Shown here in pieces: positions 42,393 to 50,561 of a stretch of DNA of 64,000 nt (position 1 is its first letter; each line of letters opens with the position of its first letter). Position numbers and translations under genes: made by a program. A model generated the notes under the pieces. The model was not told the DNA's origin, did no database searches, and worked only from the letters and a program-made list of their open reading frames with translations. The DNA comes from JAEUPI01 sp046348365 (GTDB lineage: Bacteria; Pseudomonadota; Gammaproteobacteria; Burkholderiales; Burkholderiaceae_C). The stretch is from positions 434,001 to 498,000 of the forward strand of contig JAXMEL010000001.1 of NCBI GenBank assembly GCA_046348365.1. Direction: 5' to 3'.

Positions 42393-43151
42393 ATGAACAC
42401 CCCCGCCGCATCGTCCATCTCATCGTCCATCGCATCGTCCGACCGCCGCGTGCTGGTGTGGGACGCGCCGGTGCGCGTGTTCCACTGGCTCATGGTGGCG
42501 AGCTTCGCCGGCGCCTACCTCAGCGCCGAGAGCGAGCGCTTTCGCCTGTTGCACGTGACGCTCGGCTACACGCTGGCGGGGCTGATCGTCTTTCGCCTGG
42601 TGTGGGGCCTGGTCGGCACGCGCCATGCGCGCTTCGCCGATTTCGTGCGCGGCCCGGCGGCGGCGTGGCGCTACGTGCGCAGCCTCGTCGCCGGACGGCC
42701 CGAGCATCACACCGGCCACAACCCCGCCGGCGCGCTGGCCATCGTGGCGCTGCTGGTGCTGGGCGCGCTCACCGCCGTCACCGGCTGGGCCCACTACGAG
42801 GAGCTCGGCGGCGACTGGCTCGGCGAGGTGCACGAAGCCGCGGCCAACACCATGCTCGCGGTGGTGCTGGTGCACGTGGCCGGCGTGGTGGTCGGCAGCC
42901 TCGTGCACCACGAGAACCTGGTGCGCGCGATGGTCACCGGCCGCAAGGCGGCGCCGCCGGCCGAGGCCATCGCGCAGGCGTGGCGCTCGGTGGCGGTGGT
43001 GATGCTGGTGGCCGTGCTCGGCTTCTGGGGCTGGCAGTGGCGGCAGGCGCCGCAGCCGATCGCCGACGGCCGGCCGGCGGCCAGCGAGAAGGCCGAGGCC
43101 GGCGAGGCCCGCGCCGCGAAGGCCGAACGCAAGCGCCGTCATCACGACTGA
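42393..43151 (+). CDS. Cytochrome b561-type membrane electron carrier
   Basis: The 252-residue protein has four main transmembrane helices and the haem-binding histidines expected of bacterial di-haem cytochrome b561, including one in VRVFHWLMVASFAGA (about 24-38) and one in RLLHVTLGYTLAGLIVFRLVWG (about 51-72). Others sit in the last helices (LGEVHEAAANTMLAVVLVHVAG). It should oxidise quinol or another membrane donor and reduce the dihaem cytochrome encoded upstream. The C-terminal tail is rich in Ala, Lys and Glu and ends RRHHD. A GTG at 42381 overlapping the DHC stop is an alternative start. Its stop overlaps the response-regulator ATG (TGATG). Confidence 0.92.
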   Translation: MNTPAASSISSSIASSDRRVLVWDAPVRVFHWLMVASFAGAYLSAESERFRLLHVTLGYTLAGLIVFRLVWGLVGTRHARFADFVRGPAAAWRYVRSLVAGRPEHHTGHNPAGALAIVALLVLGALTAVTGWAHYEELGGDWLGEVHEAAANTMLAVVLVHVAGVVVGSLVHHENLVRAMVTGRKAAPPAEAIAQAWRSVAVVMLVAVLGFWGWQWRQAPQPIADGRPAASEKAEAGEARAAKAERKRRHHD

Positions 43152-43819
43152 TGCGCGTCCTGCTCGCCGAAGACGACGCCCTGCTCGGTGACGGCCTGCG
43201 CTCGGGCCTGCGCCAGCAGGGCTTTGCCGTCGACTGGGTGCGCGACGGCGCCGCCGCCGAGCGCGAGCTGCGCGCCGAGCCGTACGACGCGGCGGTGCTC
43301 GACCTCGGCCTGCCGCGGCGCGACGGGCTCGACGTGCTGGCCGCCGTGCGCCAGGCCGGCATCGGCGTGCCGGTGCTGGTGCTGACCGCGCGCGACGCCG
43401 TGCCCGACCGCGTGCGCGGCCTCGACATCGGCGCCGACGACTACGTCGTCAAGCCGGTGGACCTGCACGAGCTGGCGGCGCGATTGCGCGCGCTGGTGCG
43501 CCGCGCGCACGGCCAGCCGCGCGAACGCCTCGCGGTGCGCGACATCGAGCTCGAACCCGCGGGCCGCGTGGCGCGCCGGCAGGGCCAGGAGGTGCCGCTG
43601 TCGACGCGCGAGTTCGACCTGCTGCACCACCTGATGCTCAACGCCGGCCGCGTGCTCACGCGCGAGCAGATCGAGCAGCATCTGTACAGCTGGGGCGAGG
43701 AGGTCGACAGCAACACGGTGGAGGTCCACGTGCACCACCTGCGCCGCAAGCTCGGTGCCGACTGCATCCGCACCGTGCGCGGCGTGGGCTACCTGCTGCC
43801 GCGCGACGACACGCCGTGA
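43151..43819 (+). CDS. OmpR-family response regulator (QseB/PmrA type)
   Basis: The 222-residue protein has a receiver domain with acidic pocket E7-D8-D9, phospho-acceptor D51 (AVLDLGLPRRDG), the Thr in LTARD and Lys in VVKPVDLHE. It is followed by an OmpR-type winged helix (about 125-220) ending VEVHVHHLRRKLG and IRTVRGVGYLL. The ATG overlaps the cytochrome b stop by one base and its own stop overlaps the kinase start (GTGA), so cytochromes, regulator and kinase form one translational unit. It probably binds the direct repeats at 41422 and controls its own operon. The signal is likely redox- or metal-related; this is inference. Confidence 0.93.
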   Translation: MRVLLAEDDALLGDGLRSGLRQQGFAVDWVRDGAAAERELRAEPYDAAVLDLGLPRRDGLDVLAAVRQAGIGVPVLVLTARDAVPDRVRGLDIGADDYVVKPVDLHELAARLRALVRRAHGQPRERLAVRDIELEPAGRVARRQGQEVPLSTREFDLLHHLMLNAGRVLTREQIEQHLYSWGEEVDSNTVEVHVHHLRRKLGADCIRTVRGVGYLLPRDDTP

Positions 43820-45177
43820 TCACGCACGCCGCGTCGCTGCAGGGCCGGCTGCTGCGCTGGGTGCTCGGCGTGGCGGTGGCGGTGTGGCTCGCCTCGGCGG
43901 CGCTCACCTGGCGCGATGCCCAGCATGAGCTCGACGAGCTGCTCGACGGCCACCTCGCGCAGGCGGCGGCGCTGCTGGTGGCGCAGCAGGCGCGCGAGCT
44001 CGACGACGACGATCACGGCATCGACGCGCCCTCGCTGCACCACTATGCGCCGCGCGTGACGTTCCAGGTCTGGCACGAACGGCGCCTCATGCTGCGCTCG
44101 TCGAATGCGCCGCTGCAGCCGATGGCGCCGCTCGACTCCGCGCATCGCAAGGGCCTGCACACGCTGAACATCGACGGCGACGCCTGGCGCGTGTTTGCCG
44201 CCAACGGCGCCGAGGCCGACGTGCAGGTCTTCGTCGGCGAGCGGCTCGGCGCGCGGCGCTCGATCCTGCGCGCGGTGCTGCGCAGCCTGGCCTGGCCGAT
44301 GGCCGCGGCGCTGCCGCTGCTGGCGCTGGGCATCTGGTGGGCGGTGCGGCGCGGCACGGCGCCGCTGCGCACGCTCGGCGCCACGCTGGCCGCGCGCGAG
44401 CCGCGCGCGCTCGATGCGGTGACGCTGCCCGACGCGCCGGCCGAGATGCAGCCGATGCTCGCCGCGCTGAACGGCCTGTTCGGCCGCATCGACACGCTGA
44501 TGGCGAGCGAGCGCCGCTTCACCGCCGACGCCGCGCACGAGCTGCGCACGCCCGTGGCCGCCATCCGCGCGCAGGCCCAGGTGGCGCTCGGCGCCGCCGA
44601 CAGCGCCGAGCGCGCGCATGCGCTGCGCGCCACCATCGAAGGCTGCGACCGCGCGTCGCGGCTGATCGAGCAGCTGCTGCTGCTGGCGCGGCTGGAAGGC
44701 GACGCGGCGCCGGCCGCGATGCAGCGCGTGGACCTCGCGGCCACCGCGCAGCAGGTGGTCGCCGCGCTCGCGCCGGCGGCGCTGGCGCGCGGCCAGCAGC
44801 TCGAGCTCGACGCGCCGCAGCCCTGCCGCGTGCTGGGCCAGGAGCCGCTGCTCGCCGCGCTGGTGCGCAACCTGGCCGACAACGCGCTGCGCTACAGCCC
44901 GCCGGGCGCGCGCGTGCAGGTCGGCGTGCGAGAGGCCAGCGGCCAGGTGACGCTCAGCGTCGACGACAGCGGCCCCGGCCTCACCGAGGCCGAACAGGCG
45001 CGGCTCGGCGAACGCTTCTTCCGCGCGCTCGGCACCGAGGCTTCGGGCAGCGGCCTCGGCTGGTCGATCGTGCGGCGCATCGCGCAGATGCACCAGGGCA
45101 CGCTCGCCGTGTCGCGCAGCGCCGCGCTCGGCGGGCTGGCGGTGCGCTTCACGCTGCCGGCCGCGCCGGCAGGTTGA
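43816..45177 (+). CDS. Sensor histidine kinase (QseC/PmrB type)
   Basis: The 453-residue kinase has two membrane helices (about 10-32 and 155-175) flanking a periplasmic sensor of about 120 residues, a HAMP-like linker, a HisKA domain with H241 in ADAAHELRTPVAA, and a HATPase domain with N-box (RNLADNALRYSPPG) and DSGPGL/GSGLGWSIV motifs. The GTG start overlaps the regulator stop by four bases. The sensor part has the QseC-like segment RVTFQVWHERRLMLRSSNAP. It ends next to the convergent kup gene with one base between stops. The stimulus is unknown; context with haem proteins suggests oxygen or redox. Confidence 0.93.
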   Translation: MITHAASLQGRLLRWVLGVAVAVWLASAALTWRDAQHELDELLDGHLAQAAALLVAQQARELDDDDHGIDAPSLHHYAPRVTFQVWHERRLMLRSSNAPLQPMAPLDSAHRKGLHTLNIDGDAWRVFAANGAEADVQVFVGERLGARRSILRAVLRSLAWPMAAALPLLALGIWWAVRRGTAPLRTLGATLAAREPRALDAVTLPDAPAEMQPMLAALNGLFGRIDTLMASERRFTADAAHELRTPVAAIRAQAQVALGAADSAERAHALRATIEGCDRASRLIEQLLLLARLEGDAAPAAMQRVDLAATAQQVVAALAPAALARGQQLELDAPQPCRVLGQEPLLAALVRNLADNALRYSPPGARVQVGVREASGQVTLSVDDSGPGLTEAEQARLGERFFRALGTEASGSGLGWSIVRRIAQMHQGTLAVSRSAALGGLAVRFTLPAAPAG

Positions 45178-45178
45178 T

Positions 45179-47098
45179 TCAGATCTGCACCCGCGTGCCC
45201 AGCTCGACCACGGCGTTGTCGGGCAGGCAGAAGTACGCCACCACGCTGCCGGCGTTGCGCATCATCGCGGTGAAGAGTCGCTCGCGCCAGCGCGCCATCG
45301 CGCCGCCGGGGCGGGCCACCACCGTCTCGCGGCTGAGGAAGTAGCTGGTCTCGAAGATCGGCACCTCGAGCCCGTGCGCGGCGCACAGGCGCAACGCGGC
45401 GGGTACGTCGGGCGTTTCCATGAAGCCGAAGTGCAGGCCCACGCGCCAGAAGCCGTGGCCGAGCGGCTCCACGTCGACGCGCTCGCCCTCGCCCACCCAC
45501 GGCACTTCGCGGAAATGCACGGTGGCGATCACGTTGCGCTGGTGCAGCACCTGGTTGTGCTTGAGGTTGTGCAGCAGCGCCTGCGGCACGGTGCTCGGGT
45601 CCGCCACCAGGTACACCGCCACGCGGTCGGCGCGATGCATCGAATCCGCGGCCATGTCGTCGACGAACTCGCGCAGCGCCAGCCCGTCGCGCCGGATCGC
45701 CGCCAGCGTGGCTCGCCGGCCTGCCGCCCAGGTGCTCATCAGCACGAACAGCGCTGCGCCGAGCGCGAGCGGGAACCAGCCGCCATCGAGGAACTTGACG
45801 ATGCAGCCCGCCGCGAGCAGCGCATCGAGCGACACGAAGAACGCGGTGGCTGCGGCAGCCACCACCGGGTGCAGATGCCACAGCCGCCGCACCACGAACC
45901 AGGTGAGCACCGTGGTGATCAGCATCGTCAGCGTCACCGCGATGCCGTAGGCGCCGGCCAGCGCGGCGGTGCTGCCGAAACCCAGCACCGCGGCGAGCAC
46001 GCCGATCAGCAGTGCCCGGTTGACCAGCGGCATGTAGATCTGCCCGCTCTCGCGCGCCGAGGTGTGGCGCACGATCATGCGCGGCAGGAAACCGAGCTGG
46101 ATGGCCTGGCGCGTCATCGAATACGCGCCCGAGATCACCGCCTGCGACGCGATGATCGCCGCCAGCGTGGCCAGCACCACTGCGGGCACCAGCCACGCGC
46201 CGGGGAACAGCCGGAAGAACGGGTTCTCGATCGCCGACGGCTCGCGCATCAGCAGCGCCGCCTGGCCCATGTAGTTGAGCGCGAGCGCCGGCAGCACCAG
46301 GCCCAGCCATGCGATCTGGATCGGGCGCCGGCCGAAGTGGCCCAGGTCGGCGTACAGCGCCTCGGCACCGGTGATCGTGAGCACGACGGCGCCGATCACC
46401 ACCAGCAGCGCCGGGCCGCGGCTCGCCAGGAAAGCGGCCGCGTGCCGCGGGTCGAGCGCCGCCAGGATCGCCGGCTGCTGCGCGATGTGCCACAGCCCCG
46501 TGGCCGCGAGCACGAGGAACCACAGCGTGAGCACCGGGCCGAACAGCCGGCCCACCGTGGCCGTGCCCCAGCGCTGCAGCGCGAACAGGCCCACCAGGAT
46601 CACCAGCGTGGCCGGCACCACGTAGGGCTTGAGCGTCGGCGTCACGACCTCGAGGCCTTCCATCGCGCCGAGCACCGAGATCGCCGGTGTGATCACGCTG
46701 TCGCCATAGAAGAGCGTGGCCCCGGCCACGCCCAGCAGCAGCAGCGCGGCGCGCAGCCGCGGCTGCGCGGCCACCGCGCGTGCGGCCAGCGCGGTGAGCG
46801 CCAGGCCGCCGCCTTCGCCATGGTTGTCGGCACGCAGGATCAGCAGCACGTATTTCAGCGAGACCACCAGCATCAGCGCCCAGAACATGCACGAGGTGGC
46901 GCCGACGAGGTTGGCCGCGTCGAGCGCCACGCCGGTGGCCGGCGAGAAGATCTCCTTGACCGTGTACAGCGGGCTGGTGCCGATGTCGCCGTAGACCACG
47001 CCGATGGCCAGCAGCGTCATCGCCGCGAGGCCGCGGCGCGGAGGCACCGGCGCGTGCGCGACGGCTTGCGCAGCGGGGATCGTGGCGGCAGTGGGCAT
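45179..47098 (-). CDS. kup: KUP/Trk-type low-affinity potassium uptake protein
   Basis: The 639-residue protein has about 12 transmembrane helices and the Kup signature GVVYGDIGTSPLYTVKEIF (33-51). GALLLLGVAGATLFYGDSVITPAISVLGAMEG-type segments follow near residues 95-126, and a C-terminal cytoplasmic domain of about 170 residues holds FPTSYFLSRE-like residues. Kup is a proton-coupled potassium importer used at low pH or under osmotic stress. Length is slightly above the usual ~622. A KdpE-like regulator lies 3.5 kb away, but no kdpFABC genes are seen. It is convergent with the kinase gene. The ATG at 47098 is consistent with a short N-terminal cytoplasmic tail. Confidence 0.95.
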   Translation of the reverse strand: MPTAATIPAAQAVAHAPVPPRRGLAAMTLLAIGVVYGDIGTSPLYTVKEIFSPATGVALDAANLVGATSCMFWALMLVVSLKYVLLILRADNHGEGGGLALTALAARAVAAQPRLRAALLLLGVAGATLFYGDSVITPAISVLGAMEGLEVVTPTLKPYVVPATLVILVGLFALQRWGTATVGRLFGPVLTLWFLVLAATGLWHIAQQPAILAALDPRHAAAFLASRGPALLVVIGAVVLTITGAEALYADLGHFGRRPIQIAWLGLVLPALALNYMGQAALLMREPSAIENPFFRLFPGAWLVPAVVLATLAAIIASQAVISGAYSMTRQAIQLGFLPRMIVRHTSARESGQIYMPLVNRALLIGVLAAVLGFGSTAALAGAYGIAVTLTMLITTVLTWFVVRRLWHLHPVVAAAATAFFVSLDALLAAGCIVKFLDGGWFPLALGAALFVLMSTWAAGRRATLAAIRRDGLALREFVDDMAADSMHRADRVAVYLVADPSTVPQALLHNLKHNQVLHQRNVIATVHFREVPWVGEGERVDVEPLGHGFWRVGLHFGFMETPDVPAALRLCAAHGLEVPIFETSYFLSRETVVARPGGAMARWRERLFTAMMRNAGSVVAYFCLPDNAVVELGTRVQI

Positions 47099-47259
47099 GG
47101 CACGCGCTCGGGCAGTGACGATGCCGCGAGCGTGCCGCGAGGCGCATCAGGAAGGCATATGGAACCGGTTTTGCCGCGTGCGGGCGCTTCCAGAGCGGGG
47201 CCTCGCAGTTGGCGAGTAGCTGGGTTCGGCCCGTTGCAAACCAGAATGGTTGACAGTCC

Positions 47260-47907
47260 TCAACTGCGGCACAAGCCCTTTGGCACCCAGTCATGCGCAG
47301 GGGTGGTCGGCGGTTGCGTCGAGTCGTGGAGGATCAGCACCAGCGCGCGCCGGGTCTGCGTGCCGGTGGCTGTCAGATGCATTGGCGGACCACCCGGCAC
47401 GATGACGTGCGCACCCCCCGCTCGGCCGATCTGCTTGCCGTCCGGCGTCTCCAGGCAAGTCTCGCCGGTCAATGTGTACCAGGCCTCGGGGCCCGAGTGC
47501 CGATGCGCCGGCGCGGTCATGCCCGGGGTGAAGATGGCTTCCATGTACTGCGCCGCGTATCGGGCCTCTGCGTTCACCGGCAGCGGCCCGATCTCTGCCA
47601 CCCGCACGCCGCCGGGTGCGCGCCATCCGGCCACGTCTATCGTGAGAAGCCAGACCTTGCCGAGCGACTCCACGACCGTTCCGCGCACGCTCTTGGCTGC
47701 TTCGGCGTCGGCGCGAGTGGAATAGGTGTCGAGGTGCCAGAACACCGGCTGCCGCGGCAAATGCCCCAGCGCGGCGTTGGCAGTGATCCAGCAGCCGAGC
47801 TCACCTGTGCGCTGGCTCACCGGCTTGCAGATCTGTGCCTGCGCACCAAGGTGGGCGCACAGCGTCATCACGACACACGCCATACACGACGACACAGCGC
47901 TCTTCAT
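47260..47907 (-). CDS. Exported cupin-domain protein
   Basis: The 215-residue protein has a signal peptide (residues 1-24, ending LGAQAQICKP) and a C-terminal cupin barrel. The His/Glu metal ligands appear in TAPAHRHSGPEAWYTLTGE (about 132-150), and VPGGPPMHLTATGT follows near 168. The first half (about 25-125) is an unrecognised domain beginning CKPVSQRTGELGCW. A cupin with these ligands could bind iron, zinc or manganese and act as a dioxygenase, isomerase or small-molecule binder in the periplasm. It is divergent from a LysR gene with a 130-base intergenic region, so LysR control is likely. Confidence 0.85.
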   Translation of the reverse strand: MKSAVSSCMACVVMTLCAHLGAQAQICKPVSQRTGELGCWITANAALGHLPRQPVFWHLDTYSTRADAEAAKSVRGTVVESLGKVWLLTIDVAGWRAPGGVRVAEIGPLPVNAEARYAAQYMEAIFTPGMTAPAHRHSGPEAWYTLTGETCLETPDGKQIGRAGGAHVIVPGGPPMHLTATGTQTRRALVLILHDSTQPPTTPAHDWVPKGLCRS

Positions 47908-47994
47908 CGAACGATCCTTCCAAGCAGCGATGGACGACGTTCAATCTACGCGCCAATTGCGTCGAACGGAATAAGCCGACGCGCACAGCTTGCA

Positions 47995-48010
47995 TAAACC
48001 GAAGGTTAAC
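47995..48010. promoter_or_regulatory. Candidate LysR-type binding site in the cupin/LysR divergent region
   Basis: The stretch ATAAACCGAAGGTTAA contains the short inverted repeat AACC (47998-48001) and GGTT (48005-48008) around GAA and is unusually AT-rich. It lies about 28 bases before the LysR ATG and 88 bases before the cupin start, where such regulators usually bind. Evidence is weak, based on symmetry and position. Confidence 0.3.
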
Positions 48011-48037
48011 GAATAATCCATCTATCGAAGGCCGCCG

Positions 48038-49036
48038 ATGGACAAGCTGCGCGCACTGGGTTATTTCGTCACGTGTGCTGAGGAGGGCAGCTTCGCAGGT
48101 GCCGCTCGCCGACTCGAGCTGAGTGTGCCGGCGGTGCAGAAACTGGTGTCCGCGCTCGAGCGACAACTTGGGGCGGTCCTGTTCGAGCGCAATGTGCGCG
48201 GTCTGACGCTCACCACGAGCGGCCAAAACTACCTCGAGGCTTGCCGCCCGCTTCTGGCGGAGTTGGCCGCGATCGACGACGCCTTGCGCCGCTCGGCCCA
48301 GCGGCCTACCGGCACGCTGGCAATCGCGGCGCACTCCCAACTGGCACAGCACCTGTTGATGCCTGCTCTGCCGGAGTTCCACGCACGATTCCCGGACATC
48401 CAGATCGACGTGCGGGTGATCCACCGTCTCAGCGACGCCGACGCGCAGATCGCCGACGTCTTCATTCTGCACGGTTGGCCCGAAGTGAGCGATCTCGTGC
48501 ACCGCAAGTTGGGGCACACCAAGGCGCTTGTCGTCGGAGCACCCGGCTACTGGGCGTTACACGGCATTCCCGCGCATCCACGCGATCTGGCGCAGCACAC
48601 GTGCTTGCTGATGCGCAATCCCGCCGGCATCGTGATCGACCTGTGGGAGTTCGAGCGCAACGCCGAGAAGGCGTCGATCAAGGTGAGCGGCTGGCTGTGC
48701 AGCAACGGGCGTGAGGTGGTGCTCGATGGCGTGCTCTCCGGCGAAGGCATTGCACGGCTCAATCATCTGACCACGCGCGCTCATCTGCAAGCCGGGCGCC
48801 TGCAAGCGGTGCTGCTGGACTGGGTGGTGCAAGGCGGCCCACCGGTGAATGTGCTTTACCGCCCGAACCAACGGCGCACGCCACGCGTTCGGCTGTTTGT
48901 CGACTTCGTGACCACGCTGCTGCGCGACATCGAGGCCCAGAGCGATGCCAGCGCTGCGCGCCCGCACTGGCATCGGCCTGGGTACGGTCGCGCGTCGTCG
49001 GTGCTGCGACGGGTGCGGCCAGACGGCGCGAGCTGA
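48038..49036 (+). CDS. LysR-family transcriptional regulator
   Basis: The 332-residue protein has a standard N-terminal winged HTH (residues 1-60, LGYFVTCAEEGSFAGAARRLELSVPAVQKLVSALERQLG, shown in part by FAGAARRL and AVQKLV) and a LysR substrate-binding domain (about 90-300). The C-terminal 30 residues are Arg-rich and probably disordered. LysR regulators control divergent genes in response to small metabolites; here the cupin protein gene is the evident target. It starts 130 bases from the cupin start. It ends 130 bases before the convergent chimeric gene. No effector can be predicted. Confidence 0.92.
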   Translation: MDKLRALGYFVTCAEEGSFAGAARRLELSVPAVQKLVSALERQLGAVLFERNVRGLTLTTSGQNYLEACRPLLAELAAIDDALRRSAQRPTGTLAIAAHSQLAQHLLMPALPEFHARFPDIQIDVRVIHRLSDADAQIADVFILHGWPEVSDLVHRKLGHTKALVVGAPGYWALHGIPAHPRDLAQHTCLLMRNPAGIVIDLWEFERNAEKASIKVSGWLCSNGREVVLDGVLSGEGIARLNHLTTRAHLQAGRLQAVLLDWVVQGGPPVNVLYRPNQRRTPRVRLFVDFVTTLLRDIEAQSDASAARPHWHRPGYGRASSVLRRVRPDGAS

Positions 49037-49166
49037 GCGAGCCGATCTCTGCTCCTGGCCGCCGGCTGCCATCGACGGTCAGCCTCATCGAACGGTCCTC
49101 GGGCGACCGAACCTGGTCAAGGCGTCGGTTGCGCGACGACGCACGTCGTCGCCGACGTCGACGAGA

Positions 49167-49871
49167 TCAGCCCGGCGGCCGGTGGATCGGCAGTCCGGCC
49201 CGCTCCAGCGTCGCGCGCAGCACGCTGCCGGTGACGGATTCTGTGCAGTACAAGGTCTTGCGATCCGTCCCACCGAAGGCGACGTTGGTGAGCGACGTGC
49301 CCGCGCAGCTGCGCAGCACCATTTCGGGCTCGGCACGGTGGTTCAGCACCCACGCGAGGCCGAGGCCCGGGTTGGCGACGATCACGCGGCCGGCCTCGTC
49401 GACGGCAAGACCGTCAGGGCCGCTCGGGCCGTACGACGTGAAGAACGCGCCGACCTTCGAGACGCTGCCGTCATCCAGCAGCGGCACGCGCCAGACCTGG
49501 TTGCCGCGCGTGACGGCGAGGTACAGCACGCGCTCGTCGCGCGCGAACGCCACCCAGTCGGGCGCATGCGGCGCCTGGCGCGCCCACAGGCGCAACACGT
49601 CGGCGCAGCCCTTGCCGCCGCAATGGGTCAGCCGGTCATATGGGCTGGCGGAGAAGAAACTCGCCAACGCGGCCGGCGCGGCGATGCGCGGCGCGGGCAG
49701 ATCGAACTCGCTTTCACGCGGCTCGGGCAACGGCGCTGCGCTGCCACCGCCCAGCATGCCGACCATGCTGTGCACCGCCTGCACCTCGGCCGGCGTGAGC
49801 TGTTCGTGGCGCCAGCCCCAACCCCAGAAGCGGCGCGCCGGCCGCAGCGAAAGCGAAGCGGCGTGCGACAT
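49167..49871 (-). CDS. Chimeric reading frame: N-terminus of an FAD-linked oxidase fused to C-terminal half of an SMP-30/gluconolactonase
   Basis: The 234-residue frame joins two unrelated families. Residues 1-111 look like the N-terminus of AGPS-type FAD-linked oxidases: RFWGWGW at the start, LPAPRIAAP, and YDRLTHCGGKGCADVLR with APDWVAFARDE. Residues from about 112 match the C-terminal half of SMP-30/gluconolactonase propellers: RVLYLAVTRGNQVWRVPL, SGPDGLAVDEAGRV and TNVAFGGTDRKTLYCTE. The FAD-binding PP-loop and the first half of the propeller, with part of the metal site, are missing. An in-frame deletion between two adjacent genes is the simplest explanation; an assembly join is the alternative. 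It lies 7 bases after the LysE-type gene stop. Probably not enzymatically active. Confidence 0.75.
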   Translation of the reverse strand: MSHAASLSLRPARRFWGWGWRHEQLTPAEVQAVHSMVGMLGGGSAAPLPEPRESEFDLPAPRIAAPAALASFFSASPYDRLTHCGGKGCADVLRLWARQAPHAPDWVAFARDERVLYLAVTRGNQVWRVPLLDDGSVSKVGAFFTSYGPSGPDGLAVDEAGRVIVANPGLGLAWVLNHRAEPEMVLRSCAGTSLTNVAFGGTDRKTLYCTESVTGSVLRATLERAGLPIHRPPG

Positions 49872-49878
49872 CGGGGGT

Positions 49879-50517
49879 TCAGGCCTCGCGCCGCGCCAGC
49901 GCCAGAAACGCGCCCAGCCCGATGAGCGTCACGCCCGAGGCGCGATCCAGCAATCGCGCCCGCGCCGCTCGCGCCGTGCCCGAGCGCAGCAGCCGGTGCG
50001 CGGCGAACACGGCCACCACGTCGACCAGCGTGTTGAGCGTGACGCAGATGCTGCCCAGCATCACGAGCTGCGGCACCAGCGGTTCGGCCGCAGAGACGAA
50101 CTGCGGCAAGAAGGCCAGGAAGAAAAGCGCCGTCTTCACGTTGAGCGCCTCGACCATCACGCCCTCCCCCAGCGCGCGCCGCGCGCCGTGCGACGGCACG
50201 CCATCGACGGCGAAGCTTTGTTCTCGGCGCAGTAGCAGCCGGATGCCAAGGTACACGAGGTAAGCAGCACCGAGCAGCTTGACGATGTTGAACGCCACGG
50301 CCGACTGCGCCACCAGCAGCGACAGGCCCACGGCCGCGGCCAACACGTGCAGCAGCCCGCCGAGCCCGGTGCCGATGCACGAGGCCAGCCCCTCGGCGCG
50401 GCCGCCGGCCACCGTGCGCGCCACCACGTAGGCGATGCCCGGCCCGGGCGTGATGGCGAGCACGACCGCGGCAACAAGGAAGGTGAGGAACGACACGGTG
50501 CGAGCAACTCCCGCCAA
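49879..50517 (-). CDS. LysE/RhtB-family amino-acid exporter
   Basis: The 212-residue protein has about six transmembrane helices and the LysE family start TFLVAAVVLAITPGPGIAYVVARTVAGGRAEGLASCIG (positions about 10-47), with ITPGPG as the hallmark. RhtB-type members export homoserine, threonine or other amino acids. The upstream gap to the KdpE-like gene's 3' end is 44 bases, with the same direction. It is followed within 7 bases by the chimeric frame, so the two share a transcript. Substrate unknown. Confidence 0.92.
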   Translation of the reverse strand: MAGVARTVSFLTFLVAAVVLAITPGPGIAYVVARTVAGGRAEGLASCIGTGLGGLLHVLAAAVGLSLLVAQSAVAFNIVKLLGAAYLVYLGIRLLLRREQSFAVDGVPSHGARRALGEGVMVEALNVKTALFFLAFLPQFVSAAEPLVPQLVMLGSICVTLNTLVDVVAVFAAHRLLRSGTARAARARLLDRASGVTLIGLGAFLALARREA

Positions 50518-50561
50518 CTGATGCCGTGAAGCTTAACCGGACCGATGCACCCGAAGGCGCG

